A DNA stretch of 64,000 nucleotides from contig NC_059300.1 in assembly GCF_017591435.1 (NCBI RefSeq), positions 11,948,128-12,012,127 on the forward strand, read 5' to 3'. The position numbers and the translations under genes were made by a program. The notes below the pieces were generated by a model. That model did no database searches. It saw only the letters and a list, made by a program, of their open reading frames with translations, and was not told the origin of the DNA. This DNA is from Portunus trituberculatus. Its lineage: Eukaryota; Arthropoda; Malacostraca; Decapoda; Portunidae. Positions 36,017 through 47,000 of the stretch are shown in pieces. The number at the start of each line of letters is the position of its first letter. The stretch's first letter is position 1.

Positions 36017-36072
36017 CATAATTCTTTTCTTCATTTTTTGTTCAAAGATCTCGCATTGGTCAGAAGTTAAGA

Positions 36073-36531
36073 ATGGCAGTAATGGTCTTGAAAGGCTGGT
36101 TGCTGTTGGCCGTGGTGGTGATGGTGGCGGTACAGGTTGATGTGGCGAAGGCTGCTGCGTTTCCCTGGAAGTTCCCATCCTATGGAGCCAAGGGACAGGG
36201 ACCTCCAATAAATGTCGGCGTTCCACACGAGAATTTAAACCCCGTCATTCGGTGCTTCTGTAAGTTGGCGTGGTAACTTTGGAACTCTGGGCCTTTGCTT
36301 GCATCTGCATTTCCTTATGGCCTGCACTCAATGAAGAGGGAGGTTTTAAGACACTAATATTTTTTTTCAAATTTTTTGGTTAACTCTCTTGACCCTATTC
36401 GAGAGCTGGCATCTCAGTGGCCCTTTTGGTTTAATTGTTTTTGTTGCTCTTGCTCGGTTTAAATTTCCTCTCCTGCATAGAAAAAAATAATAGATAAATA
36501 AAAATGAGTTTAGGTATTCGGTTACTTTGAT

Positions 36532-36617
<86 letters not shown>

Positions 36618-36785
36618 ACTTACTCCACGAATCTCTCCCTTACAGCTTGCCTGATTTGCGGAGAGTGTTACATGAAGGGCCGTAATGGAAGATGCCGGAA
36701 AATCGAAAATTGCTCTACTTCAAAGTACGGTGCTGGAGCCTCAAGGCATCTTGGATATTTGCTTCCGAACAAGAAGGTTAATTAA
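36073..36785 (+). CDS. crp-A: secreted six-cysteine peptide with an in-frame stop in its repeat tail
   Basis: Exon 1 (36073-36259) encodes a signal peptide (residues 1-27, hydrophobic core LLLAVVVMVAVQV, ending AKA) and a Pro/Gly-rich region (FPWKFPSYGAKGQGPP). It ends at Arg-Cys-Phe plus one base, with donor GTAAGT. Exon 2 starts at 36646 after CTTACAG and carries a six-Cys module spaced C-x2-C-x2-C-x2-C-x8-C-x5-C, with GRNGRCRKIENC at the end. After one copy of the NKKVN repeat the frame meets TAA at 36783-36785 (Ser codon TCA changed to TAA), giving 108 aa. The same frame continues open for 12 more repeats to 37214. It could be a short functional form or a decaying copy. Family not recognised. 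Confidence 0.72.
36533..36614. repeat. (TC)n tract before the crp-A exon 2 acceptor
   Basis: About 80 bases of TC ending 31 bases before the acceptor at 36645; it acts as, or extends, the polypyrimidine tract. The equivalent tract in crp-B is at 52567-52643. Confidence 0.95.
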
Positions 36786-37196
36786 ACCTTCTTGCTTCCA
36801 AACAAGAAGGTTAATTCAACCTTCTTGCTTCCAAACAAGAAGGTTAATTCAACCTCCTTGCTTCCAAACAAGAAGGTTAATTCAACTTCCTTGCATCTGA
36901 ACAAGAAGGTTAATTCAACCGTCTTGCTTCTGAACAAGAAGGTTAATTCAAACTCCTTGCATCTGAACAAGAAGGTTAATTCAACCTCCTTGCTTCCAAA
37001 CAAGAAGGTTAATTCAACCTCCTTGCTTCCAAATAAGAAGGTTAATTCAACCTCCTTGCTTCCAAACAAGAAGGTTAATTCAACCTCCTTGCATCTGAAC
37101 AAGAAGGTTAATTCAACCTCCTTGCTTCCAAACAAGAAGGTTAATTCAACCTCCTTGCTTCCAAACAAGAAGGTTAATTCAATCCCCTTGCTTCTG
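36756..37196 (+). repeat. 33-bp coding minisatellite of crp-A
   Basis: Thirteen units of 33 bp encoding LPNKKVNSTSL or close variants (HLNKKVNSTSL, LLNKKVNSNSL). Only the first unit precedes the stop. Units are nearly identical, and both DNA strands are open across the array. Confidence 0.95.
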
Positions 37197-37214
37197 AAAG
37201 ACGAGGATTACTAA

Positions 37215-38311
37215 AACAGGAACTGGACTTTCTTTTTTAATTCATAAAGAAACTGTGATTTGGAATTCTTATTTTATTTCATTATATTCCTCATGATCAC
37301 TGTACTTGTGTTCACCTTCATAATATGATTGTTATTGTACCCCAGTATAACAAATATGAATAATATATAGTATGCAGCAATGTTTATGATAGTGATTATA
37401 AAATCAGTGATAACATGTTTTATTGAATTATGTTAATGAGGAGGAGTTGGGAGGGGGAGGAGGAAGTGGCTGGAAGATAATGACGTATCGCTGTTAAACA
37501 GTCCTTACTTGTCATAAAAGTCCACCACATTATTTTTGATGATTTTTTTTTTTTTTTTTTTTTTATCAAATATCATTTTGACAAAGGATGTCAGCGAGCT
37601 GTGGTGATCTTTAAGTTCTTCATTACGTCATCCCCCACTGCTACGTACCCTTGTGTATGGAGGTGATGAGTCCATATTTCATGTTTTTTGGACATATCCC
37701 TTGAGTGATATCAGATGGATAGATCGAGTTTCTCCTTGGTTTCTCCATACTATTATATTTTCAAGTGTTAGGAACGCGTACTTGCAAGGAGCTGGCATCG
37801 TCTCTACTAGTTTATACATGATATAAAGAAATTATCTCACTCTACTAGGGATATGTCCAGAAAGTATGAAAAATTGACCTCTCCCACACACAAATAGATA
37901 AATAAATGCGTAAGATAAAACAAACAAATGATAATAAAAAACAAAATAAAAACATGTATTGTATCCCTGACCGTGGCCGGGAGTACGTGACTACGTATAC
38001 CCTGTTGCAGGTTGAGAAGGGGCTGGTGAGCTATATCGTAGATCATGAATATGATGATGAGTATGAATAATAACAGCAAATAGAAAAAGATAAATGGTCA
38101 CCGTCTGGAAGTTAATAGGCCAAGTAGCCTATAGGTAGACTACATAGGTTATTTTCTTAAAATCCACCAAAAGTTTTCTCGTTTTTTTTTCCTTTTTGAG
38201 ATTATTGAAAGTGTTGTCTACAGTGATAAAGAAATAAACATGTCACTCGAAAAGTTGAAGCTGTAGGTACAGCAACACAGCGGGCTGGGCAAGGAAGGCG
38301 GAAGCTGCGTT
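37215..38311. other. 3' flank of crp-A
   Basis: Matches the 3' flank of crp-B (from 53178) with very few substitutions. Contains poly-T near 37546 and no second gene. Confidence 0.7.
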
Positions 38312-39889
38312 GACCAGCTTGTTTGTGGTGAATGAAATTATTGAGAAAAAAAGAAAGGAGGGAGGCAAACTGTATTTAGGTTTTTTGCATATAGAAAAAG
38401 CTTATGATAGGGTGGATAGAGAAATATTAGTCAGAATCTTAGGAAAGATTGGGTTGAGTAAAAAAATAATCAACATAGTGCATAGCATGTATGTTGACAC
38501 CAGAGCTAAATACAGACTAGGAGATATAGAGACAGACGGGGTGAAGAGTGAGAGAGGAGTTAGGCAAGGATGTATTTTGTCACCAACCCTTTTCAGTTTG
38601 TATATAGATGAGTTAGCAACCAGATTGAGAAGAATGAATGCAGGAGTAAGAGTTGGGAATGAGAAGATAGGGATGCTCCTTTATGCAGATGATGTGGTGG
38701 TTATGAGTGAGTCAGCAGTTGAGTTACAGAGAATGTTGGATGTTGTGGATGGATATGGGAGAGACTTTGGAGTTATGTTTAGTAGTGAGAAAAGTAAGGT
38801 GATGATAGTGAGTAGGTCTGAGGATGAAAGCAATGCAGTATGGAAAATTGGAGAGAATGAGATGAATCAGGCACGAGAATATAAGTACTTGGGGATGTGG
38901 GTGAGTCCAAGTGGGTGTGAAAAGACAAAGAATGAAAAGTTAGGCTTAGTGAATCAGTGGGTAGGACGTTTGGGGAGTGCAGCAAGAATGAGAGCAAGCA
39001 GATATGATGTGCTGAGAGAAGTGTGGAAGAGTGTGGTTGTGCCCAGTATAATGTACGGTATGCACGTGATTGCATGGAATGAAAGTGAAATTGACAAGCT
39101 AGAAGTGGGACAGAATAGAATAGGTAGAATGCCACAGAATGCACCGAGGTACACAGCAGTAGAAGCTTTGAGAGGTGATATGGGATTTGATCACTTTTAG
39201 GGAAAGACTAGTTAAAGCCACACTTAGGTACAAGGTTAGGTTGGAAAGAACGGATGATGAAAGAACAGTGAGAAAAGGTGTACCTGTGGAATGAAAGTGG
39301 GAGTCAGTGGAGGAAAAGGTGCATGAGAATGACAGAAAGGAATGGATTACAAGTGACATGCGGGATGAGAATGGCTGGGAGGAATCAAAATGGGCGTGAA
39401 TGGATCGTGACAAGAGAAGGCAGGGTAGGAACTGAATGGGATGTTAGTAAATGGAAGAGTGAGATAGACAGAGATATGAAGTGGGTGGGACTGAATATAT
39501 GGAAGAATGAGATGGAACGAAAGAGTACTCTGGAATGGTTCAAGGAAAAGGAAGCCCCGATGTATGAAAGGCGGTATGATGGCAGCCTGGGTGGTGATCT
39601 TCTCTTCAGAGCTAGGGCACAGTGTATAGATGTGAATGCAAGGAACTACAGGTGGTCTGAGTCCCGCAGCAAAGTGTGCCAGATGTGTGACATGGGGGAG
39701 GACGAGACGGTGGAGCATGTCATGCTGGAGTGTGAGAAATATGAGAGAGACAGGCATGAGATGATACAAGTAATTTTGAGTGAATTGGGGCATAATAGGA
39801 ATGAAAGAGTGAAGACAGGAAGGGAATGGATGGTGTTGCTGCTGGGTCTGGATAGAGACACTAGTGAAAGGATGATGGAGGCTGTGTAG
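38310..39889 (+). pseudogene. LINE-C ORF2 C-terminal half, frameshifted
   Basis: The first frame (38310-39200) has the RT palm: LGFLHIEKAYDRVDREIL, RGVRQGCILSPTLFSLY, and the catalytic LLYADDVVVMSES. The second frame (39278-39889) has the C-terminal cysteine-histidine motif C-x2-C-x9-H-x4-C (CQMC then VEHVMLEC). An indel near 39200 separates them. Confidence 0.85.
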
Positions 39890-40005
39890 GAGTATCTGGA
39901 GAGAATGTGGCCAGCGAGGTATAGGGATCACTAACGAAGAGAATGCTACTTTTTTTTTCTGTTTTGTATCTTTTTGTCCTCTACAGGAGCAGCCAATCCA
40001 AAGGC
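38312..40005 (+). mobile_element. LINE-C copy 1, 5'-truncated
   Basis: Starts inside the RT domain (homologous to 45742 onward) directly at the end of duplication copy A and runs to the C-terminal region; the 3' end is diverged from copy 2. Frames are listed below. Confidence 0.85.
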
Positions 40006-40176
40006 CTGCCTCAGGAGCGATCCTGACCATAGCCGTGACGTCATCATACTCGGTCATCTTTGCTCCGTCCTTTCCCTCGCTCAGTCACGGCCAGTTCGAC
40101 CATGATCCACGAATATTACACAGCAATTTAAAAGTTAAGAATAAGAACACATCATATTAGGTATATAATAAGACAG

Positions 40177-40208
<32 letters not shown>

Positions 40209-40210
<2 letters not shown>

Positions 40211-40500
40211 CCCGGTAGCTCAGTGGTTAGAGCGCTGGCTTCACAAGCCAGAGGACCGGGGTTCGATTCCCCGGCCGGGTGGAGATATTTGGGTGTGTCT
40301 CCTTTGACGTGTAGCCCCTGTTCACCTAGCAGTGAGTAGGTACGGGATGTAAATCGAGAAGTTGTGACCTTGTTGTCCCGGTGTGTGGTGTGTGTCTGGT
40401 CTCAGGCCTATCCGAAGATCAGAAACAATGAGCTCTGAGCTCGTTCCGTAGGGTAACGTCTGGCTGTCTCGTCAGAGACTGCAGCAGATCAAACAGTGAA
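40209..40500 (+). mobile_element. tRNA-derived SINE, type 2 head, full length
   Basis: The head GGCCCGGTAGCTCAGTGG folds as a tRNA with anticodon loop TTCACAA (CAC, Val) and B box GGTTCGATTCC. The acceptor stem pairs imperfectly, so it is a SINE head rather than a tRNA gene. The body is shared with type 1, from CCTGTTCACCTAGCAGT, and ends at AAACAGTGAA; CA repeats lie on both sides. Confidence 0.9.
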
Positions 40501-40572
40501 ACACACACACACACACACAAGTGGCCATCCCCCCTATTTAAAAACACACACGCACACATAGGCTAGGTAATG

Positions 40573-40675
40573 ATGATAATAATAATAATAATAATAATAG
40601 TAATAATAATAACAGTAACAATAATAACAATAATAACAATACTACTACTACTACTAATAATAATAATAATGTTAA
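40573..40675. repeat. (AAT)n/(AAC)n/(ACT)n microsatellite
   Basis: Interrupted trinucleotide repeats. Confidence 0.9.
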
Positions 40676-40881
40676 TTGATAAGTAAATTTTGTATGTTTA
40701 TATTAAATACTGTCATGCTCATTATATAATTATTATTAGTGGCACCTAGAGTTAGGTATGTCCCCACTGGGAAACTTTTGTGAAAATCTTTGGGAAATGC
40801 TAAAACAGATTTTGCATGTTATTTTTGTCATAACTGTTAAACACTTTTAGAGTCATGATAAAGTATCTCACACCTGACAAT

Positions 40882-41850
40882 ATAGTTTTTCCCATACAAG
40901 ATGGAGAAGAAATACAGTTTTCCCCATAGAGTACAAAGAAGGAATGCAGTTTTCCCCATGGAAAATAGAAAAGAAATAGTTTTCCCTATAGAAAATAAGA
41001 AAAATCTTTCCCCATAGAAGACAGATGAAATACTGTTCCCCACAAAAAACAGAGCTAAAATAATTAGTTTTCCACAAAGAAGACCTACAAAGTACAGGTT
41101 TCAACACAAAAGACAAAAGAAACATAGTTTTCTCCAGAGAAGACAGAGAAGAATAAGTTCTCCCAAGAGACCCAAGAGAAAATTTATAAAGAAGAAATAG
41201 TTTTCCTCATAGTAGATAGATAAGAAATAACAATAGTTCCCCACAGAAGATACAGAAGAACCGTTTTCATCGTAGAATATAGAGAAAAAAGTTTTTCCCA
41301 TAGAAGATAGAGAAGAAACTTATAAAGTTTTCCCCATAAAAGATAGAGAAGAAATATATAGTTTTCCAAATAGAAGATACAATAGGCAGATAAATATTTT
41401 TCCAGTGAATATACAGAAAAAAAAAACAGCAAGGTAAAGCTTTTCACACAGAAGACAGAGACGAAATACAGTTTTCCACATAGAAGACAGAAGAAATACA
41501 GTTTTCCACATACAAGACAGAAAAAATATTTTTCCCAGAGAAGACAATTGCATTAAAGTTTTCTTATGGTGGATAGAGAAGAAATACAGTTTTCCCCACA
41601 TAAGGCAGAGAAAAAAATACATTTTCGTCACAGAAGATAGAAAATAAATAGTTCAGTTTCCTCTGTAGAAGAGAGAAGAATTAATAACTTTCCTCATAAA
41701 AGATAGAGGAGAAAAAAGTTATCTCCATGGAAGATAACAAAAAAAATTAGTTTCTCCTAAAGAGCTATAATCTATAGAGATGAAATACAATCTAACCATT
41801 GGAGAGACGAAAACGTTTCCCCATAGAAGACAAAATAAATCGTTTTCCCC
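40882..41850. repeat. Degenerate minisatellite, units of about 30-32 bp
   Basis: Successive variants of GTTTTCCCCATAGAAGACAG followed by AGAAGAAATA-like sequence, starting near 40885, 40917, 40949 and 40979 and continuing for almost 1 kb with many indels. Minus-strand frames repeat the residues LLWGKLYFFS, but they are interrupted and probably not coding. Confidence 0.8.
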
Positions 41851-41855
41851 ATAGA

Positions 41856-42000
41856 ACGGTTGACATATGGAATGAATAAGGGAGGAAGTGGTTATGGCAG
41901 CTAATGTACACAAGTTTAAAGAGAAATTGGATGCATATAGTTATGGAGACAGGTCGTAATGAGCTTTGCTCAGACCCTGTACAATACAACTAGGTAAACA
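41856..42000 (+). mobile_element. LINE-B-related 3'-end fragment
   Basis: Sequence like the C-terminal residues KFKEKLDAYSYGDRS followed by CCTGTACAATACAACTAGGT and a CA tract, resembling LINE-B 3' ends but diverged. Confidence 0.7.
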
Positions 42001-42510
42001 CACACACACACACCTGTGGTCTTCGTTAATGTGATCTCCCTGCCACCTATAATAGATTACTACGTTCTTTATTACTTCTTACAATAATCTTGTAGTGTAT
42101 CACATCAAATTCAATAAGAACTACCAATAAAATTAATAATAGCAAAGTAACCACTGACATTAAAAATCAACGGACATTATGATCATGGTACTAGCCTCCG
42201 GCCCATCCTCCCTCCCTGGCTAACCTGACTCAGTATTCATTCTTAAATGTTATGGATAAATTCTAATTTAACTGGTACTATAAAAACATTTTTACCTTAG
42301 ACCGGCTTGTCTTAATTAATTCTCATTATAGAAAATATTACTTGTATGTAGCCTACGTACCTACCATAGCGAATGCACTGGCCCTGCATAAGACAACTTG
42401 CAATTATATAATGATGCCTCTAGTATTTATCACCTTACTTTCTAATAAACCTGAAATGCATCGGAATATCAGCAATAATAATAATAATGGTATAATAGTG
42501 TATTACTTAC

Positions 42511-42663
42511 CCTGCTGCTGTGGTTAGGCGTAAAGATGTCCCGCTTGATGGCTCTAACCCATTCCCCTGACAATATTTCATCTCTTGGGAATGAAAATAC
42601 AGCCACCTTAGGACCAGTGGGATAATTTCCTTTATATAGAGGTACACAGCACCTGCTGGGCAT
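42511..42663 (-). CDS. First coding exon of a THAP-domain protein
   Basis: ATG at 42661-42663; 51 codons, then donor GTAAGT. The residues match the N-terminal half of a THAP DNA-binding zinc finger: MPSRC at the start, then GNYPTGPK, VFSFPRDE, the invariant Trp in EWVRAIKRD, and FTP. THAP fingers use a C2CH zinc site; the second Cys, normally five or so residues after the first, reads Leu-Tyr here, so zinc binding may be lost. The next exon, expected to supply the CxxH pair, was not found at lower coordinates. It may belong to a cellular gene or a P-element-like transposon. Confidence 0.6.
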
Positions 42664-42719
42664 GATGATATGTAAAGGACAGAACTGAGGAAGTGCAAGA
42701 TGACGTGAATATTGTAATA

Positions 42720-42835
42720 CATGGCCGAGACTGACGCACTTTACGGCAGACTCGGACAGAGCGGCAGGCGGCAGCGCAACCGTTGTTATGACCGAGTAGC
42801 GTGACGTCACAGGACTTTGTATTCAAACGCTCAGG
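42720..42835. promoter_or_regulatory. GC-rich interval with a CRE palindrome upstream of the THAP exon
   Basis: Locally CpG-rich, with TGACGTCA at 42802-42809, the consensus CREB/ATF site, about 140 bases upstream of the THAP start codon. Promoter role is inferred from position. Confidence 0.35.
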
Positions 42836-43025
42836 CCTTTAGAAGACGGCCTTGTCCTGAGCCATTTGTAGCATCAAGATCAAGATCAAGAATAATGAAA
42901 CGTGGTCTCACCTTGGAACCTTGACCTGACGCGGTGAGTGTAAACAGGCCCTGAAACGCTCGGACCTTTTTTGTGATTTCTTTTGTGCTTGCTGCGACCC
43001 TGTGTGGATATCTTGTGTGTATAAG

Positions 43026-43964
43026 ATGCCTGTGTGCGACTGTGGCGTGTGTGGTGAAGCCCTGACTGTCAGGATGAGCGCAGTGGCGTGTGGGGGATGT
43101 GAGGTCTGGTATCATATGGCGTGTGTTGGATTTAAGTCCAACACCAAGGCACTGGTCAACGACAACCTCATGTACTTCTGTGATCCCTGCAAGGAGGTCA
43201 CCAGAAACATGTGGAAGAGCTACCGGTGCCAGAAAGAGGAGAAGAGTGTACAGACAGAAGATTCTAGTGAGAAGACCGAGAAAAGTATTCAGACCGAAGA
43301 GAACTCCAAGGAAGTGAAGAGCAGCCAGACTGAAGAGGACGTTGTGGGACCCCAGCCCAGCAGACAAGAGGAAGGACCAAGACAGCAGCACACCATGAAA
43401 ATGAGGAAAAAGAAGGCGCCCATCAGAATTATTGGAAACAGCATGGTGAAGACGATGTCCAGCCAAGTGAAGTGCAGGATGAGAGGGAGTGGCTGCACCA
43501 GCCTGAGTGGTGCCAAGATCACGGACATCAGGAAGAAAGTAGAGGAAGAAGCAGCTAGCATGGAGGACGGGATGCTGATCATCCAAGGAGGTGGAAACGG
43601 CCTAGAATACGTTGGTGAAGATGAGACGGTGAGGAATGTTGTGGATGCCGTGAGGAGTGTGGAAGGCAAGGGCATGAGTGTGGCCGTCGTGGGTGTCATG
43701 CAGAGACCCAGGGAAGGCCCGTTCTACGAGCGTCTGAGAAGATCCACCAACAGAAGACTGCAAGAGGAGCTGCTGAAAATGAAGATAGAGTGGATGAAGG
43801 AGAAAAAAGGCAAGCTGAGCTTCATCGACATGGACGGCGTGGTAGACCGGTTCAGCTTGTATGAGAAGGACGGCGTGCACCTGAACGACGCAGGGACTGC
43901 CAGGATGGGTCGACGGCTGTGTGAGTGGGTGAGGGCGAGGTCACTGCAGCCGATGGACCAGTGA
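43026..43964 (+). CDS. LINE-C ORF1: PHD finger plus SGNH-hydrolase-like domain
   Basis: Intact frame of 312 aa from the ATG at 43026. Residues 3-60 form a PHD-type C4HC3 finger: CGVC, ACGGC, WYHMAC, FCDPC. A Glu/Lys-rich linker with SSQTEE-like repeats follows. Residues 140-310 resemble an SGNH hydrolase: IGNSM in place of GDS (Asp replaced by Asn), QGGGNG in place of GGND, and DGVHLNDAG for the catalytic Asp/His. PHD and esterase ORF1 domains are known from CR1-like LINEs. Block I and III substitutions may reduce activity. Confidence 0.82.
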   Translation: MPVCDCGVCGEALTVRMSAVACGGCEVWYHMACVGFKSNTKALVNDNLMYFCDPCKEVTRNMWKSYRCQKEEKSVQTEDSSEKTEKSIQTEENSKEVKSSQTEEDVVGPQPSRQEEGPRQQHTMKMRKKKAPIRIIGNSMVKTMSSQVKCRMRGSGCTSLSGAKITDIRKKVEEEAASMEDGMLIIQGGGNGLEYVGEDETVRNVVDAVRSVEGKGMSVAVVGVMQRPREGPFYERLRRSTNRRLQEELLKMKIEWMKEKKGKLSFIDMDGVVDRFSLYEKDGVHLNDAGTARMGRRLCEWVRARSLQPMDQ

Positions 43965-44018
43965 CGGGAGACGACAAAAGCACGCCAGGAAGAAGACACC
44001 AGCCAGGCAAGTGAGAGT

Positions 44019-47000
44019 GTGAGGATTGGATGCATGAATGTGAGAGGATGGGGTGTGGGTAAGTTTGAGGATATTTCCAGAGAGCTCCAGGAATGGAAGT
44101 TCGACATAGTCGGGCTTACAGAGACGCACCTGAGAGGTGAGGTACAAATGGAAGGATGTGAGTTTGCTATGATTGGGAAGGGACGTAAGACTCAGGAGAC
44201 ACAGGGAGGAGGCGTAGCCTTTCTCTATAGGAAAGAAAGTGGACTGAAAGTAGAGGAGCTTGGTGTGGGAACGTGTGAGAGCAGTGAGGATGTGTTGGCA
44301 GTGAGTGGAGTGCACAGATGGTCGGGGCAGAGTGGAGAAGATGGTTCTGGTGGTGGTGTACATGACTGTCATGGGTGAAAGAGCTGAGAGGGAGAACAGG
44401 AGGAAGTATGACATACTGAAGAGAGTTGTGAGAGAACATGGAGGGGAGAGAGTGCTGGTGATGGGTGATATGAATGCACATGTAGGAATTCTGGGAGAAC
44501 GTGAACAGGAATGGTGAGATGCTTGGGGATTTTGTGGATGAAATGGAGTTAGAGAATCTGAATGTAACTTTGGCTGAGGGACGTGTGACTTGGAGTGCAA
44601 GGGAGCAGGAGTCAGCGATAGACTATGTGTTGGTGAATGGAAGAATGCGTGAAATTGTGTCACACATGTTGATAGATGAGGATGGTATGGTGGATATTGT
44701 GTCTGATCACAATATGCTGGTTGTGGAGTGCCTGTTGCATGGTAGGAAAGAAGTGAAAGTGGCGAGAAAGAAGAGAAAGTAGAGACTGAGAGATGTAGGG
44801 TGGGAAAACTTCCAGGTGGACCTGAGTGCAAGAAGCTGGGATGATGGAGGTATACATGATGTGGAGCACGTGAATAAGAGACTGGTAGAGGATGTGCGGA
44901 GTGCTGCAGAGAGCAAGATAGGGTATGTGAGAGTAGGCAGAAGAAAGAAAGTACGTAAACCATGGTGGAATGATGAAATCAGAAAGGCTAGAAAGGAGCG
45001 AAAGAGAAGGAGTAGACAATGTAGGTGGCTGAGGAAAAAGAGGCATGAAAGTGATGAGGCAGAGAATGAGTACCAGAATGCATGGGAAATGTATGTAAAG
45101 CAGCAGAGAATGACAAAGCGAATGATAGTGAAGGCTAAAGTAAAGTGTGAAAGGAGCGTGATTGAATCTTTAAGAGAGAAAGGCATGGAAGGTGGCCGTG
45201 AATGGTACAAGTTCTTGAGAGGTGAGAATATGGCAGACAGTGTTGGAGGAATGAGAGAGGCAATCAGACAGTTCTGGGAAAAAGTGGGTGGTGTAGGTGA
45301 GGTGTTTGGTGCGAGAGAAGGATGTGTGACACTGGAGAGAAGGAATGCAGATGAACTGGATGAAAGGATCAGCAAGGAGGAGGTGGAGAAATGTGTGAAA
45401 AGGCAGAAGAATGGGAAGGCAGCAGGGCCGGATGAAATACCATATGAGCTGTATAAGAATGGAGGTGATGTGATTGACAGGATGACTGAGCTTTTTAACC
45501 AGGTGTGGGAGGAGGAGAGAGTGCCAAGAATGTGGAATGAGTGCAGGGTGACTCTGCTGCATAAGGGCGGACACAAGAGTAAGAATGAGTTGAAAAATTA
45601 CAGGCCGATCGCGTTAGTCAATACAGTAGGCAAAGTGTTCAGTGCGGTGTTGAATGCCAGATTGTGTAAGTGGATTGAAAGAGCTGGAGTATTAGGTGAG
45701 GAGCAGAATGGTTTCCGTGCAGACAGGAGAGCTGAGGATAACATGTTTGTGGTGAATGAAATGCTTGAGAAAAAAGAGGGATGGAGGTAAATTGTATTTG
45801 GGTTTCCTGGATATAGAGAAAGCTTATGATAGGGTGAATAGAGAAATGCTAGGTAGAGTCCTAGAAAAGATTGGGTTGAGTGCCAAGATAGTCAACATAG
45901 TGCGTAGCATGTATGTTGATACCAGAGCTAAGTACAGTTTAGGAGATATAGAAACAGACTGGGTGAGGAGTGAGAGAGGAGTTAGGCAAGGATGTATTTT
46001 GTCACCAACCCTTTTCAGCCTGTACACAGAGGAGTTAGCAGCAAGAATGAGAAGGATGAATGCAGGAGTGAGTGTGGGGAATGATAAGATAGGTGTGCTT
46101 CTTTATGCAGATGACGTAGTGGTTATGAGTGAGTCAGCAGAGGAGCTGCAAAGTCTGCTGGATGTGGTTGATGGGTATGGAAGAGATTTTGGAGTTAGGT
46201 TTAGTAGTGAGAAGAGTAAGGTGATGATTGTGAATAGGTCGGAGGATGAATGTAATGCAGCATGGAGGTTGGGAGAGAATGAGTTGAAGCAGGCACAAGA
46301 ATACAAGTACTTAGGGATGTGGATGAGTCCGAATGGGTGTGAAAAGTCAAAGAATGAAAAATAAGTTTGGTGAACCGGTGGGTAAGTCGTTTAGGAAGCG
46401 CGGCAAGGATGAGAGCAAGTAAGTATGACGTGCTGAGAGAAGTGTGGAAGAGTGTGGCTGTCCCCAGTATAATGTATGGTATGGATGTGATTGCATGGAA
46501 CGAGAGTGAAATTGACAAGTTAGAAGTGGGGCAGTGTAGAGTAGCTAGGCTGGCACTGAATGCACCGAGGTACACGGCAGTAGAAGCCTTAAGAGGGGAT
46601 ATGGGATGGAGCTCTTTTAGGAAAGACTTATAAAAGCGACACTTAGGTACAAGATTAGGCTTGAGAGAATGGATGATGCAAGAATAGCAAGGAAGGTGTA
46701 TCTGTGGAGTGAAAGTGGAAGCAAATGGAGGAAAAGGTGTATGAGAATGACAGAGAGGAATGGTCTACAGGTTGGGTGGGCAGTGAGAATGGCTGGGGTG
46801 AATCAGAATGAGCTGGAATGGGTCGTGACAAGAGGAGGCAGAGTGGGAACAGAATGGGATGCGAGGAAGTGGAAGAGTGAGATAGACAGAGATGTGAAGA
46901 GTAAGGGACTGAATGAATGGAGGAATGGGATGGAACGAAAGACTACTCTGGAATGGTACAAGGTGAAAGAGGCCCCGATGTATGAGAGGTGGTATGATGG

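Larger units (their letters stand above)
32703..38311 (+). repeat. Segmental duplication, copy A
   Basis: Matches 47463-54262 in the same order and orientation, starting at GGAAGCTCACACTACAAA and ending at GGGCAAGGAAGGCGGAA plus a few bases, where truncated LINE-C begins. Contains crp-A. Compared with copy B it lacks the SINE cluster and a ~650-bp segment at 35167, and keeps the body of the TIR element. Confidence 0.92.

Noticed and set aside
36685..36900. Second plus-strand frame through the crp-A repeats (TRRLIQP repeats)
   Set aside because: Out of frame with the signal-peptide exon and not kept in crp-B.
36782..37168. Minus-strand frame with repeated FGSKEVELTFL residues opposite the crp-A repeats
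   Set aside because: A 33-bp array is open on several frames by construction. The plus strand has the signal peptide, splice sites and Cys module; the same shadow occurs at crp-B.
40209..40282. Functional tRNA-Val gene
   Set aside because: Folds with a Val-like anticodon loop, but acceptor pairing is imperfect and it continues into the SINE body, repeated at 51682.
40868..41989. Minus-strand frames rich in LLWGKLYFF residues
   Set aside because: Arise from the degenerate minisatellite and are repeatedly interrupted; no start, signal or splice evidence.
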